A DNA stretch of 64,000 nt from Paraburkholderia sp. FT54 (GTDB lineage: Bacteria; Pseudomonadota; Gammaproteobacteria; Burkholderiales; Burkholderiaceae): positions 682,001 to 746,000 of the forward strand of contig NZ_CP134196.1 of assembly GCF_031585635.1 (NCBI RefSeq). The letters run 5' to 3'. How positions within the stretch are numbered: position 1 is the stretch's first letter; each line of letters starts with the position of its first letter. Below the pieces are notes generated by a model that saw only the letters and a program-made list of their open reading frames with translations, made no database searches and was not told where the DNA came from. Of this stretch, positions 18,009 to 27,203 are shown piece by piece. The translations under genes and the position numbers were made by a program.

Positions 18009-18817
18009 GTACGCAGGCCGAAAACGACGTCATCGCGCGCGTTCCCTTGGAACGTTCTCCGGCTGCATCGCCCGCACCGAATGCCGACCGCGCGGTCGCG
18101 AGCCGCACGCGCGGGTTCGACAACCCGCGTCTGCGCAAGGATTTCGCGGAGCAGGGCGCGTTCCTTTATCTGGAAGACTTTCTCGCGCCCGAGGTCACGG
18201 CGCAGCTCGTCCACAGCGCACGTTCGCTGCTCGACGAGGTGAACCGCAACTATCTGCCGGGTCACAAGCAGGGCGGCAGCGTGAGCCGCCATACGATCGA
18301 CCGCCTCGCGCCGTTCATCGCCGAGCTGTATCGCTCGAAGGAGTTGATCGGCTGGCTGGAGCAACTGAGCGGCGACAAACTGCAGCTTTCGCCCGCCGAC
18401 GATCCGCATGCGTACGCGCTGTACTACTACACGCGGGCGGGCGACCACATCGGCTGGCACTACGATACTTCGTACTATGACGGGCGCCGCTACACGCTGC
18501 TGCTCGGCGTGATCGACGAATCCTCGTGCCGGCTCGACTACGAACTCCATACCCGTAATCCGGATGTCGCGGATCAGCCGGGCTCGGTGCAGATTCCGCC
18601 GGGCGGTCTGGTATTTTTCGACGGCGACAAGCTGCGCCATCGCATCACGCCCGCCGGCGCGAACGAAATGCGCGTGTCGCTCACCTTCGAATATGTGACC
18701 GATCCCAACATGCGGCCGTGGCGTCGGTTCATCTCGAACATGAAGGACGCGATTGCGTACTTCGGCTTCCGCCAGGTTTTTCGCCAGATGACCCAGCGCG
18801 GGAAGGACCCCGCATGA
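18005..18817 (+). CDS. 2OG-Fe(II) oxygenase family protein
   Basis: 270 residues starting at the ATG that overlaps the previous stop. The facial triad is visible as His152-x-Asp154 (GWHYDTSYYDG) and His212 (KLRHRITPAG), with Arg223 (EMRVSLTF) placed to bind 2-oxoglutarate in a double-stranded beta-helix fold. Such enzymes hydroxylate a substrate using 2-oxoglutarate, O2 and Fe(II). Coupled on both sides with membrane-lipid-type genes, it may hydroxylate a lipid headgroup or acyl chain, as OlsC-type enzymes do for ornithine lipids, or an alcohol precursor. The substrate is inferred only from neighbours. Confidence 0.85.
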   Translation: MSTQAENDVIARVPLERSPAASPAPNADRAVASRTRGFDNPRLRKDFAEQGAFLYLEDFLAPEVTAQLVHSARSLLDEVNRNYLPGHKQGGSVSRHTIDRLAPFIAELYRSKELIGWLEQLSGDKLQLSPADDPHAYALYYYTRAGDHIGWHYDTSYYDGRRYTLLLGVIDESSCRLDYELHTRNPDVADQPGSVQIPPGGLVFFDGDKLRHRITPAGANEMRVSLTFEYVTDPNMRPWRRFISNMKDAIAYFGFRQVFRQMTQRGKDPA

Positions 18818-19833
18818 GCCGCGCGGCCCTGATTCTGCTGTCGATCGGGACGGCGCTGTTTGTCGGCCTGCTTGCGTGGCAGGGTTTCGGCACGGTTGCC
18901 TCGACGCTGTTAGCGGCAGGCTGGGGACTCGCGCTCGTCGCGGCGTTCCACCTCGTGCCGCTGATTCTCGATGCCGGCGCGATCTCGGTCTTGTTCCATC
19001 CTCGTCGTGACGGCATCCACCACGATCTGACATGGCGCGATGCGTTGTTCGCGCGCTGGATCGGCGAATCGGTGAATAGCCTGTTGCCGGCCGGCCAGAT
19101 CGGCGGCCCGGTCGTCATGGTGCGGCAGTTGTCCCAGCGTGGCATGCGCATGCGCGATGCGGCCGCCGCCATCACGGTCAGCACGACCGCACAGGCGCTC
19201 GCGCAAATCATTTTCGCGCTGGGCGGCCTGCTGTTGTTCGGCGCGTACGCCGCGCACGGCGCGCTGCACGACCTGCAAACCGCCACGCTGATCGCCACCG
19301 GGGTGCTGGGCGCGATGATCGTCGGGTTCTACTGTGCGCAGCGGCGTGGTCTGTTCGGCCGGCTGCTCGGCGTGGTCTCGAAGCTATTCGGCAAGCGCGA
19401 CTGGTCTTCGCTGATGACGCGCGCCGAAGCCGTCGACGCCGCGGTGCAGGCCATGTACCGCGAGCGCGGCCGCGTGGCGGCGAGCTTCGCGATGAGCCTC
19501 GTGGGCTGGATCGTCGGCACGGTGGAGGTGTGGCTCGCGCTGCGTTTTCTCGGTCATCCGGTCGACTGGGTCGACGCATTGCTGCTCGAAAGCCTGGGCC
19601 AAGCCATTCGCGGCGCGGCGTTCATGATTCCCGGTTCGCTCGGCGTGCAGGAAGGCGGCTATCTGCTGCTCGCACCGCTGGTCGGTTTGCCGCCGGATGC
19701 GGCGTTGGCTTTGTCGCTCGCCAAGCGCGCCCGTGAAATCCTGCTAGGCTTGCCGGGGCTATTGGTTTTGCACTTCAGCGAACGAAGCTGGCAACGGCGC
19801 CGCGCTACGGGGCGCGTGCCGGTTGTCGATTAA
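18814..19833 (+). CDS. Flippase-like membrane protein (lysylphosphatidylglycerol synthase TM family)
   Basis: 339 residues with seven or eight hydrophobic segments and no soluble aminoacyl-transferase domain. It matches the N-terminal membrane part of MprF and the HpnL/UPF0104 group. Motifs seen are GESVNSLLPAGQIGGPVVMVR near residues 84-104 and AFMIPGSLGVQEGGYLLL near residues 268-285, both typical of the family. MprF membrane domains flip modified phospholipids, so this protein is a candidate flippase for the lipid made by its operon partners. It starts inside the previous stop codon (ATGA). Confidence 0.85.
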   Translation: MSRAALILLSIGTALFVGLLAWQGFGTVASTLLAAGWGLALVAAFHLVPLILDAGAISVLFHPRRDGIHHDLTWRDALFARWIGESVNSLLPAGQIGGPVVMVRQLSQRGMRMRDAAAAITVSTTAQALAQIIFALGGLLLFGAYAAHGALHDLQTATLIATGVLGAMIVGFYCAQRRGLFGRLLGVVSKLFGKRDWSSLMTRAEAVDAAVQAMYRERGRVAASFAMSLVGWIVGTVEVWLALRFLGHPVDWVDALLLESLGQAIRGAAFMIPGSLGVQEGGYLLLAPLVGLPPDAALALSLAKRAREILLGLPGLLVLHFSERSWQRRRATGRVPVVD

Positions 19834-19860
19834 ACTCCGTATTTTTTCAAAGGACCGCGC

Positions 19861-20625
19861 ATGCGTGCCATCATCCTCGCAGCGGGCCTCGGCCTGCGTC
19901 TCCAGCAACCGCCGGAAGCACAATTCCCGAAGTGTTTGTTGCAATTCGACGGCATGAGCCTGCTCGAACGGCATCTGCACATGCTCGACAGCGCCGGCGT
20001 GACCGAAGTCGTGCTGGCGCTCGGCTTCCAGCCGGAATCGGTGCAGGCGGAACTGGAACGCATCAACTGGCCGCACAAGGTGGAAACGGTGTTGAACACG
20101 CGTTACGACCTGGGCAGCGTGCTGACGGTGCACACGGTGGCCGAGGCGCTGACGCGCGGCGGCGACGTGCTGCTGATGGACGCCGACGTGCTCTACGACG
20201 AGCGCATTCTGAGCGCGCTTGTGGCGGGCGAGACGGTCAACCGCCTGTTGATCGACCGTGATTTCGAAGCCGGCGACGAACCCGTCAAGCTGTGTCTGAA
20301 AGACGGTGTGCCGGTCGAGTTGCGCAAGCAGCTCGCCGTCAATCTCGAGTACGACACCATTGGCGAATCGGTCGGGTTCTTCCGCTTCCGTCAGGAAACC
20401 GCGCAACGCTTTGCGCAGATCGTGGCCGGCTATGTGGACAGCGGCCGGGCCAACCTGCCGCACGAAGAAGCGGTGCGCGATCTGCTGCTGGAGCGCAGCC
20501 AGGTGTTCGATACCGCCGACGTGACCGGCGCGCCCTGGATCGAAATCGACTTTCCGAACGACGTGGCTCGCGCGAGCACCGAGATCCTGCCGCAGTTGCA
20601 GCCGCTGGTCAGCGCATCGCGCTAA
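19861..20625 (+). CDS. NTP transferase family protein, candidate CTP:alcohol-phosphate cytidylyltransferase
   Basis: 254 residues. The N-terminus carries the nucleotidyltransferase signature ILAAGLGLRL with PKCLL (Pro23-Leu27), and the metal-binding DAD motif at Asp107-Asp109 (LLMDADVLYDE), followed near the end by IEIDFPNDV. Close relatives in layout are LicC-type phosphocholine cytidylyltransferases and inositol-1-phosphate cytidylyltransferases. It is 27 bases after the flippase gene and closes the operon with a strong terminator. A cytidylyltransferase would make the CDP-alcohol used by the transferase at 17307. The use of CTP, and the alcohol, are inference. Confidence 0.83.
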   Translation: MRAIILAAGLGLRLQQPPEAQFPKCLLQFDGMSLLERHLHMLDSAGVTEVVLALGFQPESVQAELERINWPHKVETVLNTRYDLGSVLTVHTVAEALTRGGDVLLMDADVLYDERILSALVAGETVNRLLIDRDFEAGDEPVKLCLKDGVPVELRKQLAVNLEYDTIGESVGFFRFRQETAQRFAQIVAGYVDSGRANLPHEEAVRDLLLERSQVFDTADVTGAPWIEIDFPNDVARASTEILPQLQPLVSASR

Positions 20626-20656
20626 GCCGTCCATCAGCCTCTTCGCTGACGTATCG

Positions 20657-20693
20657 AAAGTTGAGCCGGCTGAATGCCGGCTCAACTTTTTTT
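20657..20693 (+). terminator. Intrinsic terminator of the CDP-alcohol operon
   Basis: A near-perfect 13-14 bp stem (AAGTTGAGCCGGC at 20658-20670 with GCCGGCTCAACTT from 20676) around a TGAAT loop runs into seven T. It lies just past the nucleotidyltransferase stop and marks the operon end. Confidence 0.9.
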
Positions 20694-20871
20694 GCGCTTG
20701 GCCCGCGAACTCCCGCATTGCCCAATCTTCGTTGCACGCGCAACCATCGCACGTGAGGCGCGAGCATGGCGCAAGCACGCATGCGCACGAAAAGACCTCG
20801 CGCAACAACATCTGTTGCCGTTGCGATGCCATAATCGACGCTTTACACCGACGGCCTCGCAACCTGTCGCC

Positions 20872-22281
20872 ATGCCAATGCCTCTCGCTTTAGGCACTTT
20901 CATTGTTCCGTTAATCGTCGCGTGTGCGATGTTCATGGAAAACGTGGACGGCACGGTCATCGTGACGTCGCTGCCGGTTCTGGCGCGCGATCTCGGCCAG
21001 GACCCCATCACCCTCAAGCTCGCCGTGACCGCGTATGTCATCGGCCTCGGCGTCTTCATCCCTATCTGCGGCTGGGTCGCTGACCGCTTCGGTTCGCGCA
21101 CCGTGTTTCGCACGGCCATCGGCGTGTTCATGGCCGGCTCGCTGATGTGCGCGGCCTCCACCTCGCTCGGCACGTTCGTGGTCGCGCGCTTCGTGCAAGG
21201 AATTGGCGGCGCGATGATGGTGCCGGTGGGCCGCATCATCATTTTCCGTTCGGTGCCGAAGTCCGACTTCATTCGCGCAGTCAACTATCTGACCGTGCCG
21301 GCTTTGCTCGGACCGGTGGTCGGGCCGCCGCTGGGCGGTTTTATCACCACTTATCTGCATTGGCGTCTGATCTTCTTCGTCAACATTCCAATCGGCCTGC
21401 TGGGCATCTGGCTCGCGAACAAACACATCGCCAACGTGCGCGAAGCGCATCCGGGCAGGCTCGACTGGACCGGCTTCTTTTTGTCCGCGAGCGGGGCGTC
21501 GCTGTTCATGCTGGGGCTTTCGCTGGTGGGCGGCGAGTTGGTGTCGAACACGGTGTCGGTCAGCATGTGCGTGGTCGGCGTGGTGCTGCTCGTGATGTAC
21601 GTGGTGTACGCGAGCCGCGTCGAATTGCCTGTGCTCGATCTGCGCCTGTTGCGCATTCCGAGTTTTCACGCAAGCGTGGTGGGTGGCTCGCTGTTTCGCA
21701 TCGGCCTTGGCGCCGTGCCGTTTCTGTTGCCGCTTGCATTGCAGGAAGGCCTCGGCATGACGGCGTTCAAGTCGGGGTCGATCACGTGCGCGTCCGCGTT
21801 CGGTTCGATCTTCATGAAGGCGGCCGCGTCACGCATTCTCGAGCGCTTTGGTTTCCGCACTGTGCTGATGTTCAACGCGGGCTGTGCGGGCCTCGCCATT
21901 GCGGTCTACGGTCTGTTCTTTCCCGGCACGCCGCACTGGCTGATCTGGTGTGTGGTGCTGTTCGGCGGCTTCTTTCCCTCGCTGCAGTTCACGTCGTTGA
22001 ATACCTTGGCGTACGCGGACATTCCGAGCCGCGACGTGGGCCGCGCGACGAGCGTCGCGAGCGTGATCCAGCAGATTTCGTTGGGCCTCGGCGTGACGAT
22101 CGCGGGCATCGTGCTGCAAATTTCGCATAACGTGCAGGGTCATTCGACCATCGTGTTCTCCGATTTCTGGCCGGCGTTTCTCGTGGTCGGTCTGTTCTCG
22201 TTCATGTCGATTCCCATCACCGCGCGGCTCCCGCATGGCGCCGGCGATGAGATTGCACGCGGCAGTCGCGGCCGCGCGTGA
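20872..22281 (+). CDS. MFS transporter, DHA2 (EmrB/QacA) drug-efflux type
   Basis: 469 residues from the ATG at 20872; a second ATG two codons later is equally possible. The protein is almost entirely hydrophobic, with about 14 membrane helices as in the DHA2 family. The antiporter motif A is visible as GWVADRFGSRTVFR near residues 63-76, and motif C-like GPVVGPPLGGFI near residues 146-157. It would export drugs or organic compounds in exchange for protons. There is no membrane fusion protein gene beside it, unlike emrAB pairs, and it is probably monocistronic. Confidence 0.9.
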   Translation: MPMPLALGTFIVPLIVACAMFMENVDGTVIVTSLPVLARDLGQDPITLKLAVTAYVIGLGVFIPICGWVADRFGSRTVFRTAIGVFMAGSLMCAASTSLGTFVVARFVQGIGGAMMVPVGRIIIFRSVPKSDFIRAVNYLTVPALLGPVVGPPLGGFITTYLHWRLIFFVNIPIGLLGIWLANKHIANVREAHPGRLDWTGFFLSASGASLFMLGLSLVGGELVSNTVSVSMCVVGVVLLVMYVVYASRVELPVLDLRLLRIPSFHASVVGGSLFRIGLGAVPFLLPLALQEGLGMTAFKSGSITCASAFGSIFMKAAASRILERFGFRTVLMFNAGCAGLAIAVYGLFFPGTPHWLIWCVVLFGGFFPSLQFTSLNTLAYADIPSRDVGRATSVASVIQQISLGLGVTIAGIVLQISHNVQGHSTIVFSDFWPAFLVVGLFSFMSIPITARLPHGAGDEIARGSRGRA

Positions 22282-22501
22282 GCAGGACGCATGTTGCGCC
22301 GTCCCGCGCGGTATGCGCTTTGCTGAGCACCTCTGTCTCGGGCGTTTGAGCGCGAATTCGTGTCATCGAATCCAGCATTTTTGTGTGCCGCAACATAAGC
22401 TCTATGACATCTAGCGGCTTCGCAAGCGAGCGGTCACATGTTATAAGCCCAAAGCAGCGTTTGTTATCATCAGATGAAACAGTCGTCCTGGGGGATAAGC
22501 A

Positions 22502-24235
22502 ATGAGATTGTTCCGCAACGTTAAATCGTCGGCCAGCGGGTTTGCGCTGGTCGCACTCGTCTCTGTTTCAACCGGTTTTCTCGAAGCCACGCCGGCGCTC
22601 GCGAAGCCGCCCGCGAAAGCCCAGCCGGCCGTACTCACTGCCTCCGCGATCGCGGTGGCGGACAAGTTCAGCGCCGACGCCGCCGAGCAGATCTTCAAGG
22701 AAGGCGGCAACGCGGTCGACGCCGCCGTAGCGATCGCCTTCACGCTTGCCGTGACCTATCCGGAAGCGGGCAACATCGGCGGCGGCGGTTTCATGACGCT
22801 CTATGTCGACGGCAAGCCGTACTTTCTCGACTATCGCGAGCGCGCTCCGCTGGCCGCAACCAAAAACATGTATCTCGACGACAAGGGCGAGGTCATCAAA
22901 GGCATGAGCCTGTTCGGTTACCGTGCTGTGGGCGTGCCGGGAACCGTCGACGGCATGTGGCAGGCGCAGCGCCGCTTCGGCAAGCTCAAGTGGAAGCAGG
23001 TGCTCGCACCGGCCATCCACTACGCACGCGATGGTTTCGAGGTCAGCCAGCAATTGCAGGAACGCCGCGACGATGCCGCGAAAGAATTCGCCGGCAAGAC
23101 GAACTTCGATACCTACTTCGGTAATCTGAAGCAGGGCGTCAACTTCAAGCAACCGGATCTGGCGGCTGTGTTGCAGCGCATTTCGGATCAGGGCGCCAAA
23201 GACTTCTATCAGGGCAAGACGGCCGATCTGATCGCCGCATCCATGCGCGGTCATGGTCTGATCACCAAGGCCGATCTGCAGCAGTACAAAGCGGTGTGGC
23301 GTGAGCCGATCCAGGCCGACTGGAACGGCTATCGCGTCTACACGGCGCCGCCTCCGAGCTCGGGCGGTATCGGTCTCGTGCAACTGCTGAAGATGAAGGC
23401 CGACATTGCGCCCGACTTCAAAGATGTGACGCTCAATTCCGCGCAATACGTGCATCTGATCGCGGAAATCGAAAAGCGCGTGTTCGCCGACCGCGCGCAG
23501 TACCTCGGCGATCCTGACTTCTACAAGGTGCCGGTCGCGCAATTGACCGACGACGCGTATATCGCCAAGCGCGCCGCTGAAGTGAATCCGAATGCGCCTT
23601 CGGACACGAAGAGCATTCAGGCGGGCCTCGGCACATCGATGCCGGAGAAAGCGGAAACCACGCACTTCTCGGTGATCGACAAATGGGGTAACGCCGTGTC
23701 GAATACGTACACCATCAACGGCTATTTCGGTTCGGGCGTCGTGGCGGACCGCACGGGCATCGTGCTGAATGACGAGATGGACGACTTCTCCGCGAAGCCG
23801 GGCGTTGCGAACATGTTCGGCGTGGTGGGCAGCGACGCGAACTCGATCGAACCGAAGAAGCGCCCGCTCTCCTCGATGAGCCCGACCATTCTGACAAAGG
23901 ACGGCAAGGTGTCGCTCGTGATCGGCACGCCGGGTGGCTCGCGCATCTTCACGTCGATCTTCCAGGTGATCAACAACGTCTACGACTACAACATGCCGCT
24001 GCAGCAGGCTGTCGCCGCGATGCGTTTCCATCATCAGTTGCTGCCGCCGAACACGATCTTCTGGGAGCCGTACAAGCCGATCAATGGCGAACTCGCCAAG
24101 CAGATCGAAGCCAAGGGCTACACGCTGAAGGGGCAGGATTTCAGCGGCGATATTCAGGCGATCAAGGTCAACGGCGATACGCCGGAAGCGGCGGCCGATC
24201 CGCGCGGCCGTGGTGTGACGCGCGTGATCCAGTAA
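22502..24235 (+). CDS. ggt: Gamma-glutamyltransferase (gamma-glutamyltranspeptidase)
   Basis: 577 residues, the usual length of this periplasmic N-terminal nucleophile hydrolase. A Sec signal peptide covers about the first 32 residues. Autocleavage is expected before Thr386 in AETTHFSVIDKWGNAVS, giving a large and a small subunit, with Thr386 as nucleophile. GGSRI and PLSSMSPTI, the oxyanion and gamma-glutamyl binding segments, are intact. It hydrolyses glutathione and other gamma-glutamyl compounds. It is a single gene, with a ribosome site GGGG at the right distance and a shared terminator with the convergent protease gene. Confidence 0.94.
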   Translation: MRLFRNVKSSASGFALVALVSVSTGFLEATPALAKPPAKAQPAVLTASAIAVADKFSADAAEQIFKEGGNAVDAAVAIAFTLAVTYPEAGNIGGGGFMTLYVDGKPYFLDYRERAPLAATKNMYLDDKGEVIKGMSLFGYRAVGVPGTVDGMWQAQRRFGKLKWKQVLAPAIHYARDGFEVSQQLQERRDDAAKEFAGKTNFDTYFGNLKQGVNFKQPDLAAVLQRISDQGAKDFYQGKTADLIAASMRGHGLITKADLQQYKAVWREPIQADWNGYRVYTAPPPSSGGIGLVQLLKMKADIAPDFKDVTLNSAQYVHLIAEIEKRVFADRAQYLGDPDFYKVPVAQLTDDAYIAKRAAEVNPNAPSDTKSIQAGLGTSMPEKAETTHFSVIDKWGNAVSNTYTINGYFGSGVVADRTGIVLNDEMDDFSAKPGVANMFGVVGSDANSIEPKKRPLSSMSPTILTKDGKVSLVIGTPGGSRIFTSIFQVINNVYDYNMPLQQAVAAMRFHHQLLPPNTIFWEPYKPINGELAKQIEAKGYTLKGQDFSGDIQAIKVNGDTPEAAADPRGRGVTRVIQ

Positions 24236-24293
24236 GCGTATTTGCAGGGAATTGGGCGGCGCAGCCTTGAAAGGAGATGCGCCGCCGGGTGAT

Positions 24294-24330
24294 AAAAAGG
24301 CCTCGCGTTCAGCCGAACGCGAGGCTTTTT
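24294..24330. terminator. Bidirectional terminator between ggt and the HtrA-like gene
   Basis: AAAAAG-GCCTCGCGTTC pairs with GAACGCGAGGCTTTTT across the loop AGCC, with one bulged G. T-runs appear on both strands, so it can end transcription of the two convergent genes. Confidence 0.88.
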
Positions 24331-24361
24331 GTTGAGCGAGGGCGTGCTGGCCAACCTTGCT

Positions 24362-25399
24362 TCAGCTAACCTGCTCGACCGGCGTCAACATCAACTCGAG
24401 CCGCTGCGCGCCGCGCAACACCGTCACGTTGACGGGTCTGTCGATCCGCGATGCGTCGAGCGTGCGCTGCAAACTATCCACGTCCTGCACGGCCTGCGTA
24501 TCGATCGCGATGATCGTATCGTCCGTGCGCAGACCGCCGAGCGCCGCCGGGCTGCCTTTGACGATCTCCATGACATGCACGCCGCTTTCCGAGCTCAAGC
24601 CGAAGTAGCGCTGCACGCGGCGCGACAGCGGCCTGGTGGTGCCCGCCACGCCGACATAGGCGCGCCGCACGCGGCCATACGCGAAGATCTGCATGATCAC
24701 CCACTTGGCCGTGTCGATTGCCGTGGCAAAGCAGATGGCCTGCGCGCCGGGAATGATCGCGGTATTCACGCCGATCACCTGGCCCGCGGAATTGATCAGC
24801 GGACCACCCGAATTGCCGGGATTGAGCGCGGCGTCGGTCTGGATCACGTCGTAAATCATGCGGCCAGAATTCGAACGCAGCGAGCGGCCGAGCGCCGACA
24901 CCACGCCCGTGGTCACGGTTTGCGCGAGGCCGAGCGGATTGCCGACCGCAATCGCGATCTGCCCGACCCGCAGCTTCGACGACTCGCCGAGTTCGACATG
25001 CGGCAGCGGCTCCGGCGAGCCGATCCGCAAGACCGCCAGATCGTTGCCGGGATCGTCGCCGACCAGATCGGCGTCGAATTTCGCGCCATCGGCGAGCGTT
25101 ACCGTGATGTGGGTGGCGCCGTGCACGACGTGGCTGTTGGTGAGCAGATAACCGTCGGGCGTGAACAGAAAGCCCGAGCCGGTGCCGCCGCGCGAGCCGC
25201 GGCCGGACGGCTCGCCTGGCAGGCGGCGCTCGACGGCAATGAAAGCGACCGCCTGCTGAACGCGTTCCAGCGCGCCGATCACGGTGCGGGAATAGGCGTC
25301 GAGCAGGGCGTCGTCGGATAGAGGAGTGAGTGTCTCGGGCCCGGGGGCGTCGGATGCGGCGCGCGACAGGTCATCGACGAAGCGTGGGCGGCTTCCCAT
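24362..25399 (-). CDS. HtrA/DegP-like S1C serine protease with one PDZ domain, no signal peptide
   Basis: 345 residues. The trypsin-like domain has the complete triad: His90 (LLTNSHVVHG), Asp120 (GNDLAVL) and Ser197 (NPGNSGGPL). A single PDZ domain follows from about residue 250 (SGVHVMEIVKGSPAALGGL). Unlike DegP or DegS there is no obvious N-terminal signal or membrane anchor; the first 40 residues are hydrophilic. It may act in the cytoplasm, or use another location route. It converges on ggt and has no operon partner. HtrA-family assignment is firm; the role in protein quality control is inferred. Confidence 0.9.
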   Translation of the reverse strand: MGSRPRFVDDLSRAASDAPGPETLTPLSDDALLDAYSRTVIGALERVQQAVAFIAVERRLPGEPSGRGSRGGTGSGFLFTPDGYLLTNSHVVHGATHITVTLADGAKFDADLVGDDPGNDLAVLRIGSPEPLPHVELGESSKLRVGQIAIAVGNPLGLAQTVTTGVVSALGRSLRSNSGRMIYDVIQTDAALNPGNSGGPLINSAGQVIGVNTAIIPGAQAICFATAIDTAKWVIMQIFAYGRVRRAYVGVAGTTRPLSRRVQRYFGLSSESGVHVMEIVKGSPAALGGLRTDDTIIAIDTQAVQDVDSLQRTLDASRIDRPVNVTVLRGAQRLELMLTPVEQVS

Positions 25400-25608
25400 G
25401 GCGATGCTCCGGATAAACGGAAACGCAGATGCGGGGCTTCGCGCGGGTTTTCAAGTGCCTGCGAGGCGCGCCGCGGCGGCGCGGCCTGTGAGACACTTTC
25501 CGAACCAAGCCAGCCCATGGGAACAGCGCGGCCAACTGCACGGCCAACAGCGCGGCATGCACCGTGCTGCGCACGTGAGACGCCTGCCGCGCCAAGGAGA
25601 CAGCCGCC

Positions 25609-26010
25609 ATGAATTCACCCGCCACGTCAGCCTCGTCGAATGCGCCCGCCGATCCGCAAATCGAATCGATCAGCGCCATCACCCTGGCCACCCGAGATAT
25701 GCCGCGCGCAGTGCTGTTTTACGAAGCGCTCGGCTTTCCGATGAAATTCGGTGGCCCGCAGGAGGCGTTTACATCGTTTGCGTTCGGCGGTTCGTATCTG
25801 AACCTGATCGTCGATACGCGCGCGCCGGTCGCGTGGTGGGGCCGCGTGATCATCTATGTGTCCGACGTCGATGCGATCTACCGCAAAGCGCTGGCGGCGG
25901 GGCTAAAGCCGTCGCTCGAACCGTCCGATGCGCCGTGGGGCGAGCGCTATTTCCACATCAGCGATCCGGACGGCCACGAACTCAGTTTCGCCAAACCGCT
26001 GCAGCAGTGA
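25609..26010 (+). CDS. VOC (glyoxalase/bleomycin resistance) family protein
   Basis: 133 residues. One beta-alpha-beta-beta-beta pair is seen from SAITLATRDMPRAVLFYEALG to the C-terminal RYFHISDPDGHELSFAKPL, where the terminal Glu of HELSF and a His in FHISDPDG are typical metal positions. The family is diverse (dioxygenases, isomerases, resistance proteins), so no reaction can be assigned. It is a single gene, divergent from the protease at 25399. Confidence 0.85.
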   Translation: MNSPATSASSNAPADPQIESISAITLATRDMPRAVLFYEALGFPMKFGGPQEAFTSFAFGGSYLNLIVDTRAPVAWWGRVIIYVSDVDAIYRKALAAGLKPSLEPSDAPWGERYFHISDPDGHELSFAKPLQQ

Positions 26011-26170
26011 CATTAGCGCCGGGCGGCCGGGCAAAACTCGCTATCATGAACGTCGATAGGGCGCGGGCGCGCCGGTAACACGGCTGACACCTGGCGCTTC
26101 GATAATCGAACGCGTCCGCGTCACGCTTGCCGCCGCGCGCCTAACTATTTCCGTTGCCAGGAGAGCCGCA

Positions 26171-27097
26171 ATGAAAGAGCAGGATCCGAGACCCGATGCC
26201 GAATTGATGGCCGAGCGGCAGCGCCGTTTCGAAGAGGACCTGATCGACGCGTACGATGAGGAACTCGAGATGGAGGTCGACGACCGCATCATCGACGGCG
26301 CGGAGGGCTTCACGCCCGAGCATCGCGAGGCGCGCAAGATGTACTTCCGCGAACTGTTCCGGCTGCAGGGCGAACTCGTCAAACTGCAGGACTGGATCGT
26401 GCAGACCGGCCACCGCCTCGTGGTCATTTTCGAGGGACGCGACGCGGCCGGCAAGGGTGGCGCGATCAAACGCATCACGCAACGGCTCAATCCGCGGGTG
26501 TGCCGCGTGGCGGCGCTGCCCGCGCCGAACAACCGCGAACGCACGCAATGGTATTTCCAGCGCTACGTGTCGCATCTGCCCGCCGGCGGCGAAATGGTGC
26601 TGTTCGATCGCAGCTGGTACAACCGCGCGGGCGTCGAGCGCGTGATGAATTTTTGCAGCGACGAAGAGTACGAAGAGTTCTTCCGCTCGGTGCCGGAATT
26701 CGAAAAGATGCTGGCGCGCAGCGGCGTGCAGATTCTCAAGTACTGGTTTTCGATTACCGACGAAGAGCAGGAAATCCGCTTTCAGAATCGTATTCACGAC
26801 CCGCTGAAGCAGTGGAAGCTGAGTCCCATGGACCTCGAAAGCCGACGCCGCTGGGAAGCCTATACGCAGGCCAAGGAAGTGATGCTGCAGCGCTCGCACA
26901 TTCCCGAGGCGCCGTGGTGGGTCGTGCAGGCGGTCGACAAGAAGCGCGCGCGCCTGAACTGCATTCACCATTTGCTGAGCCAGGTGCCGTATCACGAGAT
27001 CGAGCATCCGACTATCGAATTGCCCGCGCGCGTCTATCACGACGAATACAGCCGCCAGCCGGTGCCGGCGTCGATGATCGTGCCCGAGCTGTATTGA
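26171..27097 (+). CDS. ppk2: Polyphosphate kinase 2
   Basis: 308 residues of the class I PPK2 family. Walker A is EGRDAAGKGGAIK (residues 88-100) and the Walker B/lid segment is FDRSWYNRAGVERVM (145-159). The enzyme transfers phosphate between polyphosphate and nucleoside diphosphates, usually making GTP or ATP from polyphosphate. The first 55 acidic residues form the family's N-terminal helix region. A good GGAG site precedes the ATG. It faces a PiT phosphate transporter gene, and a CHAD protein lies further on, so phosphate/polyphosphate handling is concentrated here. Confidence 0.94.
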   Translation: MKEQDPRPDAELMAERQRRFEEDLIDAYDEELEMEVDDRIIDGAEGFTPEHREARKMYFRELFRLQGELVKLQDWIVQTGHRLVVIFEGRDAAGKGGAIKRITQRLNPRVCRVAALPAPNNRERTQWYFQRYVSHLPAGGEMVLFDRSWYNRAGVERVMNFCSDEEYEEFFRSVPEFEKMLARSGVQILKYWFSITDEEQEIRFQNRIHDPLKQWKLSPMDLESRRRWEAYTQAKEVMLQRSHIPEAPWWVVQAVDKKRARLNCIHHLLSQVPYHEIEHPTIELPARVYHDEYSRQPVPASMIVPELY

Positions 27098-27126
27098 TCG
27101 GCGAGAGAGTACGGGTCGACGAAATG

Positions 27127-27152
27127 AAAAAGCGCGGCAAGCCGCGCTTTTT
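27127..27152. terminator. Bidirectional terminator between ppk2 and the PiT transporter
   Basis: AAAAGCGCGGC pairs with GCCGCGCTTTT around a two-base AA loop, with T-runs on both strands. It separates two convergent genes. Confidence 0.88.
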
Positions 27153-27203
27153 CTATGCCGGTTGCGGGCGGCGACCGGCTGTGGAACCGGCCGCCGCGTG
27201 GGC

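Noticed and set aside
22568..24034. Long open frame of 488 codons on the minus strand across ggt
   Set aside because: It lies wholly opposite a recognisable gene. In GC-rich DNA the antisense of a biased gene often stays open; the translation is rich in Arg, His and Ala and shows no family motifs.
24329..25321. Open frame of 330 codons on the plus strand opposite the HtrA-like gene
   Set aside because: The protease on the minus strand has a complete catalytic triad and PDZ domain; the plus-strand frame has Arg/His-rich low-information sequence.
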